Shown here: positions 27,931 through 36,425 of the stretch, piece by piece | Layout of the letters: each line of letters starts with the position of its first letter | How positions within the stretch are numbered: position 1 is the first letter of the stretch | Source: Hahella sp050299855 | Lineage (GTDB): Bacteria > Pseudomonadota > Gammaproteobacteria > Pseudomonadales > Oleiphilaceae | Assembly: GCA_050299855.1 (NCBI GenBank) | Contig: JBNKWQ010000043.1 | Coordinates: forward strand, 124,001 to 188,000 | Direction of reading: 5' to 3' | DNA: 64,000 nucleotides | Translations under genes and position numbers: made by a program | Notes under the pieces: model-generated | What the model was told of the DNA's origin: nothing | Databases searched by the model: none | The model's input: only the letters and a program-made list of their open reading frames with translations

Positions 27931-27965
27931 ATAAAAAGAAAAAGCCGGTCTGGTAAGGACCGGCT
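27931..27965 (-). terminator. Terminator of a 39-residue gene
   Basis: On the minus strand the stem AGCCGGTC / GACCGGCT (7-nt loop) is followed by TTTTTCTTTTTAT. It closes the small gene at 28032-28151 and separates it from the binding-protein gene. Confidence 0.85.
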
Positions 27966-28031
27966 ATTCTATTGTGGTAAGAGTTCAGCTGTTGCAGGCA
28001 ATGCTTACTTATTGCCACCGCAGACTGAAGA

Positions 28032-28151
28032 TCAGGCTTGGAATTCAGCGATCCATTCGCCGTTGCTATCCGGCCAGCACTTGACCAATACAGAAGAATT
28101 TGCAAAAAGGAACGCATCCAATGCACCGTATGAAGCAAATCGTTTAATCAT
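28032..28151 (-). CDS. Small protein of 39 residues, unknown function
   Basis: An ATG at 28151, with GGACAAAG about 3 bases upstream, opens a 39-codon frame ending in TGA at 28032. The product starts MIKRFASYGALDAFLFAN and ends KCWPDSNGEWIAEFQA. It is followed about 67 bases later by a strong terminator on the same strand, giving the layout of a complete short transcription unit. It has no hydrophobic helix and resembles no protein I can name. Conservation would settle whether it is real. Confidence 0.5.
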   Translation of the reverse strand: MIKRFASYGALDAFLFANSSVLVKCWPDSNGEWIAEFQA

Positions 28152-28785
28152 TTCTTTGTCCGCTAAAAATTCACAAAAAAAAAACCAGAATTCGGCGGAC
28201 GATTCTATCCGGATACAGCAAGACTAAAATCAGTGAAACTACTTAGTAACAGTGGGCTAAAGCGGTATTTCCTTATATTTATCACCATTACGTTAACTAG
28301 TTCAACTTCTGAGAACCACTGGCTGTTCAAACACTGGCAGGAATATCGCCAGTATAGGCCGGTGTCGCCCCAACTTAATTTCGCCCGCGGCTCTTAGCCT
28401 GATACATGGCCCCTGTGACACGGCCAATTTCAAATCAGGCATACTGAGCTTCATGTTCATTCATGGTAGTTAGAAGCTTATTCATTACGACCACCGCCAG
28501 AACGACCATGCTGAAAGCCAGTGAATCCCCATATTTGAACCAGAGCAATCGCGTTTTCATAAGTTCGGAAATTTGTTACAGGGTTATGACTTAGCATAGT
28601 CGTCTGGAACAGACTGTCTATATTCCACTCATTTTTTTGAAAACATTTTCGATGAGGGCTAACTTTCAGCCTTTGAATTAGGATGAACACTCTAGAAAAT
28701 CCATCTAGTATCCGCTCCAACAGCGCCATAAAAATCACTAGCGTTTATATAACTAAAGGCAGATATCAGGTAGGCAAAATCAGCG
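28152..28785. other. Mostly non-coding stretch with a GGDEF relic
   Basis: These 634 bp contain no gene I can support. The only recognisable item is the C-terminal GGDEF fragment at 28375-28434. An 86-codon frame on the minus strand (28478-28738) has no recognisable motif and I judge it accidental. Confidence 0.5.
28375..28434 (-). pseudogene. Remnant of a GGDEF-domain C-terminus
   Basis: A 19-codon stretch between two stops reads FEIGRVTGAMYQAKSRGRN followed by TAA. The segment AMYQAKSRGRN is the near-invariant end of diguanylate cyclase domains (AxYxAKxxGRN). Nothing else of a GGDEF domain survives upstream, so it is read as the last scrap of a deleted gene. Confidence 0.45.
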
Positions 28786-29202
28786 ATGATTCAGAGTAAA
28801 AGCAGCCCAAAAGACCAGTTGAACGCGGCTAAAACGCGAATTCAGGCACAGTTTTCTTCAGGCCTGTTAGTACTGGAAACTGAAGGTAAAAAGCTATTGA
28901 ACGAACTGGGTGCTGATCTTGCCAATAAAGACAGGAGTCTCAAAGCAATTGTGGCCAGAATGCGGAAAAAAAGCCCCAGCCTAAAACAGTTTGCAATCAA
29001 TCTGGATGCCTCTACCTATGATTTACGCGCTAAGGCTAATTGGAACGTCCACATGATGTCTGCTTATGCCAAACTGCAAGCGGAAAGGGCCTACATAAAA
29101 GAATTCAAGCCAAAGGTTAATTCGCTGCTAGAAACAGTAAATTCCAAATTGAAGCAGGTTGCAGAAAAAGCTGACCAGTTAAAGGCCCGCTTAGACAAAT
29201 AG
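28786..29202 (+). CDS. Hypothetical helical, Lys-rich protein
   Basis: I do not recognise this 138-residue protein. It is basic, almost entirely helical, with a central segment SLKQFAINLDASTYDLRAKANWN and a C-terminal coiled coil (about 95-138, many Lys and Gln, LKQVAEKADQLKARLDK). It has no signal or membrane segment. A terminator follows 49 bp downstream, so it forms its own transcription unit. Phasin-like or nucleoid-associated small proteins have similar composition, but no motif supports either label. Confidence 0.65.
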   Translation: MIQSKSSPKDQLNAAKTRIQAQFSSGLLVLETEGKKLLNELGADLANKDRSLKAIVARMRKKSPSLKQFAINLDASTYDLRAKANWNVHMMSAYAKLQAERAYIKEFKPKVNSLLETVNSKLKQVAEKADQLKARLDK

Positions 29203-29251
29203 TTAATCCGTTTAAACCCTCACTACTCTTTTTGAGCTAGAGTGGACTTAT

Positions 29252-29278
29252 GCCCCTATCCCCTGGGGCTTTTTTTTA
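29252..29278 (+). terminator. Rho-independent terminator
   Basis: The stem GCCCC / GGGGC with an 8-nt loop is followed by eight T residues, downstream of the helical-protein gene. Confidence 0.75.
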
Positions 29279-29394
29279 TTTCAAAAAGCAGACTTCTGTC
29301 CTTCATTCAGATAACAGGCCTATACCTATACTGGACCTGACAATACTGAAATCAGCCATAATCCATAAGATACGGTGCACGGAGTATGGCTACT

Positions 29395-30051
29395 CTATTC
29401 TGGCTGGTAGCACACCCCCACTCCTGCCAGCCCGCAATAGCCGCTGGGGTTTTTCGCTAAATACTGCTGATGGTAGGTTTCGGCGTAATAAAACTCCTGC
29501 AAGAGTTCAATATCTGTGGTGATATGCCCTATTTGACGTGTGTCCAGTGCATGTTGGAATTGAGTTCGAGACTGGCTGGCTTCAGCAAACTGCTGATCGC
29601 TTGTCGTATAAATGACAGATCGGTATTGGGTCCCTGAATCATTACCCTGCCTCATACCTTGGGTAGGATTATGGTTTTCCCAAAACAACTTAAGCAGTGA
29701 CGGATAGGTGATTTTTGCAGGATCAAACACTACCAGCACAGCTTCTGCATGGCCAGTTAACCCGGAACAAACTTCGTCATAGGTTGGATTTGGAGTATAA
29801 CCGCCGGTATAGCCTACTGCGGAGACATAAACCCCTTCCTGTTTCCAGAATAGTCGCTCAGCACCCCAAAAGCAGCCTAAGGCAAAAACTGCCACTTCCA
29901 TTTCTTCTGGAAATGGCGGTTTCATGCTGATACCTGAGACATAATGTTTCGGATCCAGCGGCAGTGGCTCCTCTCTGCCTGGTAAGGCTTCTTCCGCCTT
30001 GGGCAATATTTTTTTGTGTTGTAGCCAGTCGCTGAGCATGCTCATTTTCAC
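29395..30051 (-). CDS. msrA: Peptide methionine sulfoxide reductase A
   Basis: The 218-residue product has the MsrA active-site motif GCFWG with the catalytic Cys at position 60, followed by YTGGYTPNPTYDEVCSGLTGHAE (seen in parts: GYTPNPTYDEVCSG). It has the C-terminal recycling cysteine region CGLAGVGVCYQPE. It reduces the S-epimer of methionine sulfoxide in proteins, repairing oxidative damage in the cytoplasm. Length matches E. coli MsrA (212). An ATG two codons in would serve equally as a start. It stands alone. Confidence 0.95.
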   Translation of the reverse strand: MKMSMLSDWLQHKKILPKAEEALPGREEPLPLDPKHYVSGISMKPPFPEEMEVAVFALGCFWGAERLFWKQEGVYVSAVGYTGGYTPNPTYDEVCSGLTGHAEAVLVVFDPAKITYPSLLKLFWENHNPTQGMRQGNDSGTQYRSVIYTTSDQQFAEASQSRTQFQHALDTRQIGHITTDIELLQEFYYAETYHQQYLAKNPSGYCGLAGVGVCYQPE

Positions 30052-30149
30052 TTCCTCTTATAGCCTGACACCAATCTACCACTTACTTCTGCCTGACAAA
30101 ACGGCAATAAAGCATGGCGAATTCTAGGACACCAGACCAAGGGGAAGGT

Positions 30150-30953
30150 TCATTTCAACGGCAATGGCTGCCCTTCCCAGGAGATAGCCTCGGCCGGCTC
30201 AGAGGCTACCCAGCGAGGTAGTTCCGACCAGTGAATAATACCCAGCTCACCCTGGTGGCTTTCCACCAGGGCGGTGCAGTGCTCCACCCAATCACCGTCA
30301 TTACAATAAAGCTTGCCGTCCTGAAGACGGAACGAGGCAAAATGGATATGACCACAAATAAACCCATCAACCGTACGACTCCCTGCAGCTTTCAGTGCAG
30401 CTTTCTCAAAGCGTTCTATAAACTGTTGAGCCTTGCCAAGATGGGACTTGAGATATCCTGCAAAAGACCAGTAAGGTAAACCGAGCAGACGACGGCAACC
30501 ATTCACCCAGCCATTTAGCTTTAGCATCAGGCTATGAGCACGATCACCGATGGCCAGCATCAAAGGGCTTAATTTGACCATCTGATCGAATTCATCCCCA
30601 TGACTTACGTGAAATATACGACCATCGCGGGTTTTGTGGGTGGTATTGAGAAGAATTTTGATACCGGCAAACACCTGGCCTGCCATCTGACGGAAAAATG
30701 CATCGTGATTACCCGGAATATAGATAACCTCTGTACCCTCACGGGCCTTCCTCATCACCACACTGATAATCTGACGATGAACTTCGGGAAAGTGGGCACG
30801 TCGCTTCATTTCCTGGAGATCGACGATGTCACCGACCAGGTATAGCTTGGGAGTTTCAATTTTTTTAAGAAAATCCAGCAGATGGTGTGCCTGACAGGCA
30901 GGCGTACCTAAATGGACATCTGATATAAACACTGCTCGGTATGAAGTCTGCAT
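30150..30953 (-). CDS. Metallophosphoesterase, UDP-2,3-diacylglucosamine diphosphatase (LpxH)-like
   Basis: The 267-residue protein shows the calcineurin-type metal motifs in order: FISDVHLGT (residues 9-17), LVGDIVD (about 38-44), PGNHDAF, SHGDEFD and GHIHFA. This pattern, with the length, fits the LpxH-like COG2908 group that includes UDP-2,3-diacylglucosamine diphosphatases of lipid A synthesis and several uncharacterised paralogues. Because many genomes also hold a separate canonical LpxH, I keep the assignment at family level. It is next to msrA but separated by about 100 bp. Confidence 0.8.
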   Translation of the reverse strand: MQTSYRAVFISDVHLGTPACQAHHLLDFLKKIETPKLYLVGDIVDLQEMKRRAHFPEVHRQIISVVMRKAREGTEVIYIPGNHDAFFRQMAGQVFAGIKILLNTTHKTRDGRIFHVSHGDEFDQMVKLSPLMLAIGDRAHSLMLKLNGWVNGCRRLLGLPYWSFAGYLKSHLGKAQQFIERFEKAALKAAGSRTVDGFICGHIHFASFRLQDGKLYCNDGDWVEHCTALVESHQGELGIIHWSELPRWVASEPAEAISWEGQPLPLK

Positions 30954-31209
30954 CCCACTTCTCCTCAGGGGTTAGTACGCGATGCTAGGGTTATTGAGTG
31001 ACGCTTTTGTGACAGTTAACAGACGATTCTGTGAACACTTACCCGCAAAGCCACGCAGCTCGGGGCTCGCAGCCAGACATCCTCAAAAAGGTGGTAGTGC
31101 ACACTGAAAACAAAAAATAACCTCCCTGATACAGTTTTAAAGAAGGCAAATTCACAGATTGTGCTAGATTTAGCTTAGGAATTTCTTAATTTACAGAGAA
31201 GGTTGCTCA

Positions 31210-32886
31210 ATGGCGCTTCAGACTGCACTGGTGGTGGATGATTCCAAATTAGCCCGCATCACCCTGCAACGCTTACTGCAAAAACATAATTTACAGGTCG
31301 AATTGGCAGAGTCTGGCGTACACGCCATCGAACTGCTTGAAAACGTGCAGCCGGATATCATCTTCATGGATCACCTCATGCCTGAACTGGATGGATTTGA
31401 GGCGACACAAAAAATCAAGGAGAACCCCGCCACATCCCATATCCCGGTGATCATGTGTACCGGTAAAGAGGGTGTAGAAAACTACGACGAACAGGCACGA
31501 GGTATCGGAGCCTCAGGTACATTATCCAAGCCACCGCAACCGGAACAGTTGGCAATTGTCCTTGCTGCAGCTCAATCCGGGGAAAACCTGGTCACTCACC
31601 ACAAAACTGAACCGCCGGTTATCATGCACACGCCAACACAGGCTTCCTCGCCATCAGCCGTCAGCACACCGGTGCAAAGTGTCCAATCTTCCTCCAGTGC
31701 CCAGCCACCTACAGACACCAGTCCCCCCTCCTCCCCTGCCAGTGAGCCTGCTCAACCGGCAGCGGCTGCGGTGGCCGGCGTAGAAATGGAAAAGCTGATA
31801 GGCCGCCTGGTGGCTTTAGAAAACACCAGCTCGGAATTACCGTCTTTCGACGCCTTCGAGAATCGTCTGACAGCCTCTGAGAACAGTATTTCCAGCTTGC
31901 AGGATGCATTAATAGGCATAAAGGCCAGCGGCCAGGAGGACGGCGGCGTTTATGAAGAAAAAATTGCAATGCTGGAAGGGCAGCTGGCTGAGTACCAGTC
32001 CCAGTTGGAAACATTAACCACAGCAATGCAACAGACTGAAAACCTCAAAAGCAACCTGATGCAGGAATTTGAAGCTCTACTGTCTGAGCGCATAGAGGCA
32101 TCCAGGCAATCATTACAGACTTCAATGGCGGCAGCCGAATCCGCCAAACCTGACACCCGGGAAATCACTTCCAAAGTGGTGCAGGAAGTGGAACAGGCCA
32201 TTACACCGTTACTGGAAGCCGAGATTAAAAATCTGGAAGGTCGCCTGGCGGTAACCATTGATGATGCGGTAAGCGAATCACGTAAGGACCTGGATGATCA
32301 GCTGCGTGAGTCGATAAAGGAGGCAGAACTTAAAGCCAAGCCTATTCCAGGGGAACCGGATCTTGATAATCTGGTTGAGCGCATCCGTAGCGACATCATG
32401 GATATCGCCACCCATACGGCGACTTCGGCCATCGATGTAAACCTGGAAGACCGGCTGTCAGAATTCAAAAACCAGATTGATGCTGCGCGCACAGACATCC
32501 AACACATATCCGAGAATGCCGCAGAAAAAGCAGACATCAGCGACTTGCTGAAAAACACCCAGCTTCAGGCCATGATCGAGGGTACTGTTGAAGAAATGCT
32601 CAGAGTTCAGGTCAGCAAACAAGGCCAGGAACTGGTCCAGCAGATTGCCAAGGCACTGCGTGAACAAACAGAAGAAAAACAACAAGAGCTGACGGAAATG
32701 ATCGAACGGTTCAATGCACTTGAAGACAGCAATAATGCCGCGACCCATCGTATCAATGAACTCGAGGAGCAAAACATGGTAATGAGCCCAAGTAGCAGTA
32801 GCTCAGGTAGTACCGGAATTTTGCTTGGCGGGGCCGCACTCGTCACTGCGGTGGTTGCACTGGCGAAAACCTTCGGGATGTTTTAG
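31210..32886 (+). CDS. Response regulator with long coiled coil and C-terminal membrane anchor (paralogue of 15963-17063)
   Basis: The 558-residue protein starts with a receiver domain (acidic pair D10/D11, phosphoacceptor D54 in FMDHLMPEL, Lys107 in LSKPPQ). A Pro/Ser/Thr-rich linker (about 125-180) and a very long coiled coil (about 190-525) follow, then one hydrophobic helix at the C-terminus (about 536-556, ILLGGAALVTAVVALAKTFGM). It has no DNA-binding or enzyme domain. The layout, the shared MDHLMP and KPP motifs and the REC spacing make it a paralogue of 15963-17063. AGAGAAGG precedes the ATG. A terminator follows. Confidence 0.85.
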   Translation: MALQTALVVDDSKLARITLQRLLQKHNLQVELAESGVHAIELLENVQPDIIFMDHLMPELDGFEATQKIKENPATSHIPVIMCTGKEGVENYDEQARGIGASGTLSKPPQPEQLAIVLAAAQSGENLVTHHKTEPPVIMHTPTQASSPSAVSTPVQSVQSSSSAQPPTDTSPPSSPASEPAQPAAAAVAGVEMEKLIGRLVALENTSSELPSFDAFENRLTASENSISSLQDALIGIKASGQEDGGVYEEKIAMLEGQLAEYQSQLETLTTAMQQTENLKSNLMQEFEALLSERIEASRQSLQTSMAAAESAKPDTREITSKVVQEVEQAITPLLEAEIKNLEGRLAVTIDDAVSESRKDLDDQLRESIKEAELKAKPIPGEPDLDNLVERIRSDIMDIATHTATSAIDVNLEDRLSEFKNQIDAARTDIQHISENAAEKADISDLLKNTQLQAMIEGTVEEMLRVQVSKQGQELVQQIAKALREQTEEKQQELTEMIERFNALEDSNNAATHRINELEEQNMVMSPSSSSSGSTGILLGGAALVTAVVALAKTFGMF

Positions 32887-32938
32887 GTTTTTTGCCAAGC
32901 CTGTCAGACGATACACAGGTGAAACCACCTGCAAATAT

Positions 32939-32960
32939 AAAGGGCCTTACGGCCCTTTTT
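32939..32960 (+). terminator. Rho-independent terminator after the long response regulator
   Basis: The stem AAAGGGCC / GGCCCTTT with a TTAC loop runs into a T-run, 52 bp after the stop codon. Confidence 0.85.
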
Positions 32961-33481
32961 AGTTATAGACAACTTCACCCTTTAAGTTCAAACCCAGTCT
33001 ATTGTACAGCCGTCGTTTCACACTGGCTGGTCAGATCGGCAATCCAGTCATCGACAACCAGGACTCCGCCGACCATTAAAACCTTTGAAGGATCGTAGTC
33101 TCATAACAGCCTCACATTGTTGTTATATTCTGGTTACAGCTGATTAATGCCAGAGCGATTCCAGGCAGATGAACTAACTATCCACTGTTCAATACTTGAC
33201 CATACTTAGGCTAAGTGAGCCAAAGCCGGACTAATGTGAAGCGGGTCACACTTTATATGTTTTTCCGAGTATCACTCAGTTTTTTAGATTGATATTCCTT
33301 TTAAAATTGAACGGCATTCAACTTTTTTAACCCGATTCCACACCCCAGATATCCTGGTGGACTACCCGATGAACTTCGCCTATCGTGACTTGCCGTAACG
33401 TCAACCTCCGGTTAGGCTGGTCAGCAAGCTTACTGGCAGGAGACTTAATGAACAGCTATTTTCAGACCAGGAATTATTAAC
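32961..33481. other. Non-coding region upstream of the TetR-type regulator
   Basis: These 521 bp hold no recognised gene. The last 33 bases are an 11-codon leader frame (33448-33480). The remainder, AT-rich near 33230-33320, presumably contains the promoter of the TetR gene, but I see no convincing paired boxes or operator palindrome. Confidence 0.45.
33448..33480 (+). CDS. Possible 10-residue leader peptide
   Basis: An ATG, six bases after AGGAGA, opens a frame encoding MNSYFQTRNY and ends in TAA one base before the GTG start of the TetR gene. The ribosome-binding site is better than the one for the TetR gene itself, so translational coupling is plausible. It may equally be chance. Confidence 0.3.
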   Translation: MNSYFQTRNY

Positions 33482-34072
33482 GTGCGGGTGGTACCAAAAC
33501 AAAGCCGGTCACAAGCTAAAATTGAGCTGATACTAAGCACCACAGCCGAACTCATCTCTGAGAAAGGAGCTGATGCTATTACCATGAGTGATATCGCTGC
33601 CGCCTGTGAACTTCCAATAGCCACCCTGTATCACTACTTCCCCAATAAAAACCATATCATGAAGACCATGGCTGAAGAGGCCATCGACAATATAGATCAT
33701 GAGCTGACCAGTGCCATCGAAGCCGCAGAGAACCACACAGACTGGTTACCATTGGTGGATTTTGTATTCCAATCCTACAAGCTGGCCCCAGGATTGGTCC
33801 CCCTGTTCCAGGCCTTACGGGCAATCCCAGAACTAAGGGGTGTGGTAGACAGATCCAACGCCCGGGTGGCAGAAATACTTGCGGAACAGATCGATTCAAA
33901 CGGTCACCTACCTGCTGAACGTCGCCTTACATTGTGCCGACTTGTATCTGAACTGGTACAGTCAGGTTTGGAATATGCCCTGATTCATTGCCATAGCGAT
34001 GCCGAACAGCAGGCGGTTGCCGACGAGCTTAAAACCATGCTTGAGGGAATTCACCTGCACTATTTCGGCTGA
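33482..34072 (+). CDS. TetR/AcrR family transcriptional regulator
   Basis: The 196-residue protein starts at a GTG and has a TetR N-terminal helix-turn-helix (about residues 10-56: AKIELILSTTAELISEKGAD, ITMSDIAAACELPIATLYHYFPNK in overlapping pieces such as SDIAAACELPIATLYHYF). The C-terminal ligand domain is of unrecognised subtype. It is expected to be a dimeric repressor controlled by a small molecule. The last 13 bases overlap the end of the convergent DoxX-like gene. Its regulon is not indicated by the neighbours. Confidence 0.88.
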   Translation: MRVVPKQSRSQAKIELILSTTAELISEKGADAITMSDIAAACELPIATLYHYFPNKNHIMKTMAEEAIDNIDHELTSAIEAAENHTDWLPLVDFVFQSYKLAPGLVPLFQALRAIPELRGVVDRSNARVAEILAEQIDSNGHLPAERRLTLCRLVSELVQSGLEYALIHCHSDAEQQAVADELKTMLEGIHLHYFG

Positions 34073-34485
34073 ACTGGATCCTGCGCATTCCTCTGAACAG
34101 AGTCCTGCGAAGCACCTAAAGCAATCAAGCAGAGAGCAATAGCTGCAATGTTGGTAGTCACTGGATTGAAAGCTCCAGCAAGCATTTCCGGAGAAAAGAT
34201 AATGGCATCCGCCAGCAGTAATACCAGCGCAACAAGTGCGATAAGAATCGGCCAGTTCTTATGGCGAAACCAGCATATTGTTGTGCCCAGCAGGATTTCA
34301 GCAACCCCGGCAACACTGGCTATTAACTCAACCGGCCAGATATCTCCATGAGCCTGGATCATGGCCACTTCCTGAGAACTTAAAAATAACAACTTAGGTA
34401 CGAGGCCGTGGTAAATAAAGATAAAGGCCAAGGCCAGCCCGGCTATCCTCCGATTACTGATCGGCAGCAAACTGCCCATATTCAA
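34060..34485 (-). CDS. DoxX-like membrane protein
   Basis: The 141-residue protein has four predicted transmembrane helices: about 14-32 (ALAFIFIYHGLVPKLLF), 50-70, 78-96 (PILIALVALVLLLADAIIF) and 108-124. The HG motif in the first helix and the E-x-L-LG pattern in the second (AEILLG) fit the DoxX-like group (similar to DoxX/SURF4-type families). Function is unknown. It shares 13 bp with the convergent TetR gene at their 3' ends and may be cotranscribed with the upstream GFA gene. Confidence 0.7.
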   Translation of the reverse strand: MNMGSLLPISNRRIAGLALAFIFIYHGLVPKLLFLSSQEVAMIQAHGDIWPVELIASVAGVAEILLGTTICWFRHKNWPILIALVALVLLLADAIIFSPEMLAGAFNPVTTNIAAIALCLIALGASQDSVQRNAQDPVQPK

Positions 34486-34529
34486 AGAACCTATTTTTCA
34501 AGCGCAGGCAACATACCTTACCCGGCCTG

Positions 34530-34934
34530 CTATTCAGGAAAGCCGTCAAAATGTGGGGCGCTCTGCCCTTCTTCATACCAGTCAGCTTTTTCGGCCCAGA
34601 AGATATGATCATTGGGTGTTATACCCGGGCTCTCATCCAGACAGCCTGCAGGCACCACCAGAGCTTTACCGCTTTTAGATGCATAGGGTACCGCGGCACC
34701 ACAATCTGAACAGAAAGCGTTGGTTATCGTCCGTCCAGGCACATCATATCTCTTCACCAATGACTCACCGGTGAGCCACTGAATATTGTCAGGGCGAGTA
34801 AACAAATTGGACACATGCGCACTACCACTGATTTTCTGACACTGTGTGCAATGGCACAGGTGAAACTGGCTAAAATCCCTTTCAAGGGTGAAGGTAATTT
34901 CGCCACATAGGCAGCTACCTTTAATGATTTCCAT
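34530..34934 (-). CDS. GFA family protein (CENP-V/GFA zinc fold)
   Basis: The 134-residue protein carries the zinc ligands of the GFA fold: GSCLCGEITF (C-x-C near residue 8-10), HLCHCTQCQKISGS (C-x-C-x2-C) and FCSDCGAAVPY (C-x2-C). The family includes the originally described glutathione-dependent formaldehyde-activating enzyme and many uncharacterised homologues, so a specific substrate should not be assumed. It sits between the AmpG-like transporter and the DoxX-like gene on one strand, each spaced by tens of bases. Confidence 0.85.
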   Translation of the reverse strand: MEIIKGSCLCGEITFTLERDFSQFHLCHCTQCQKISGSAHVSNLFTRPDNIQWLTGESLVKRYDVPGRTITNAFCSDCGAAVPYASKSGKALVVPAGCLDESPGITPNDHIFWAEKADWYEEGQSAPHFDGFPE

Positions 34935-34962
34935 GATCGCTCCTTTTATCTCGATTATTTAG

Positions 34963-36333
34963 TTAGCCACCCTGATCCCGTAGCAGGCCGTTAGCAGTCG
35001 ATTCACGTCGAAATGCCCAAATCGAAAGCAGAATTGCCGGCAAGCCCATAACAGATGCCAATATGAAGAAATAGGGATACCCATCCGCATCAACCACCAT
35101 ACCGGAAAAGCCTCCAATAAATTTTCCCGGTAAGGTCATCAACGAACTGAACAAAGCATACTGAGTCGCAGTGTAGTCTGAACTGGTCAGGCTGGACAGA
35201 TAGGCAATAAATGCGACTACCGCCAACCCACCACTGAGGTTATCTGCGCTAACCACAAAGGCAAGTGACCATAGATTCGGCTCTATTGATCCCATCCAGG
35301 CAAATAGCAAATTTGTACCTGCCACGAGAGTTGCCCCAAGGATCATAATTCTGGCAATACCATAACGAGTTACCAGAACACCACCAATGATAGAACCGAG
35401 TATAGTCATGACGAAACCAAACACTTTGGTGACGTCAGCAATTTCCACTTTACTAAACCCCATATCCAGGTAAAACGGGTTTGCCATTACGCCCATGGTA
35501 ATATCGCTAATTCGATAAACAGCAACGAGCAGTAATATCAACCAGGCAGCATTACCGTTTCGCTTGAAAAAGTCGACAAAGGGACCGATCACAGCTTCGG
35601 CAAACCAAGCCATGATCCGGGCTGTATTCTCGGGCAAATGAGCTAAGTGCTCCATCCGCTCTTCAATGGCAGTCACCAGCTCTTTCGTCATACTGGGGCG
35701 GGTGATTTCAGGTGTATTGGCTACAAGCGTCGCTATCATACCGACACCAACCAGAACCGCCATCAACTGATAAGCGCCGATCCAGGACATGTAGGTTGCC
35801 AGATAGAGCGCCCCCGCGCCTGCCACCAGCAGAGCTAACCGATAACCGAAAACATAAGTGGCCGACATGGCAGCCTGATACTTGGGAACAGCAGCCTCTA
35901 TCCGATAGGCGTCAATACTGATGTCCTGGGTTGCGGAGGAAAAGGCTACCAAAACACCGAACAAAGCGATCATTTCGATGTTGGAAGACGGATCAGTCTT
36001 CGACATTAAAAATAAGCCCAGTGCGATACCACATTGTGCAACCAATATCCAACTGCGCCTTTGTCCAAAATATCTGTGCAGAATTGGCAGGCGGAGTCGA
36101 TCGACAATTGGCGCCCAAAATACCTTGATTGAGTAGGTAATGCCGATCCAGCTGAAAAAACCAATCGTTGATTTGGTGAGCCCAGCTTCTGTCAGCCAGG
36201 CAGTGAGAGTTGAAAACACCAGCAGGAACGGCAATCCAGCGGAGAATCCGAGAAAAAACATGATCAATACTGGACGCTGGCGATATACCTGAAACGCTTC
36301 ACGCCAACTCAATCTGGTGTCAGAGGAATTCAT
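34963..36333 (-). CDS. AmpG-like MFS transporter (muropeptide permease family)
   Basis: The 456-residue protein has about 12 hydrophobic helices and the AmpG family start (FFLGFSAGLPFLLVFSTL, about residues 27-44), with YSIKVFWAPIVDR and FGQRRSW in the loop after helix 2. AmpG imports GlcNAc-anhMurNAc peptides for cell wall recycling. Related members of the family act on other substrates. No other cell-wall recycling gene is nearby, so assignment stays at family level. Confidence 0.85.
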   Translation of the reverse strand: MNSSDTRLSWREAFQVYRQRPVLIMFFLGFSAGLPFLLVFSTLTAWLTEAGLTKSTIGFFSWIGITYSIKVFWAPIVDRLRLPILHRYFGQRRSWILVAQCGIALGLFLMSKTDPSSNIEMIALFGVLVAFSSATQDISIDAYRIEAAVPKYQAAMSATYVFGYRLALLVAGAGALYLATYMSWIGAYQLMAVLVGVGMIATLVANTPEITRPSMTKELVTAIEERMEHLAHLPENTARIMAWFAEAVIGPFVDFFKRNGNAAWLILLLVAVYRISDITMGVMANPFYLDMGFSKVEIADVTKVFGFVMTILGSIIGGVLVTRYGIARIMILGATLVAGTNLLFAWMGSIEPNLWSLAFVVSADNLSGGLAVVAFIAYLSSLTSSDYTATQYALFSSLMTLPGKFIGGFSGMVVDADGYPYFFILASVMGLPAILLSIWAFRRESTANGLLRDQGG

Positions 36334-36425
36334 TTAATTAAAAAGTCTCAAATGGATGATTTTTGGCCATCCGTGGCACAAAGTGCTAATTGGGCCTAGT
36401 CACTTAAAGAAACTGTTGTTGAAAA

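Noticed and set aside
27860..28138. 93-codon N-terminal extension of the periplasmic binding protein
   Set aside because: It would run through a strong terminator hairpin and place the signal peptide far inside the protein.
28478..28738. 86-codon frame on the minus strand
   Set aside because: No recognisable motif, odd composition and no ribosome-binding site; the area contains gene remnants.
32999..33076. 25-codon minus-strand frame reading MVGGVLVVDDWIADL
   Set aside because: Too short, no ribosome-binding site and no known family; possibly a trace of a lost gene.
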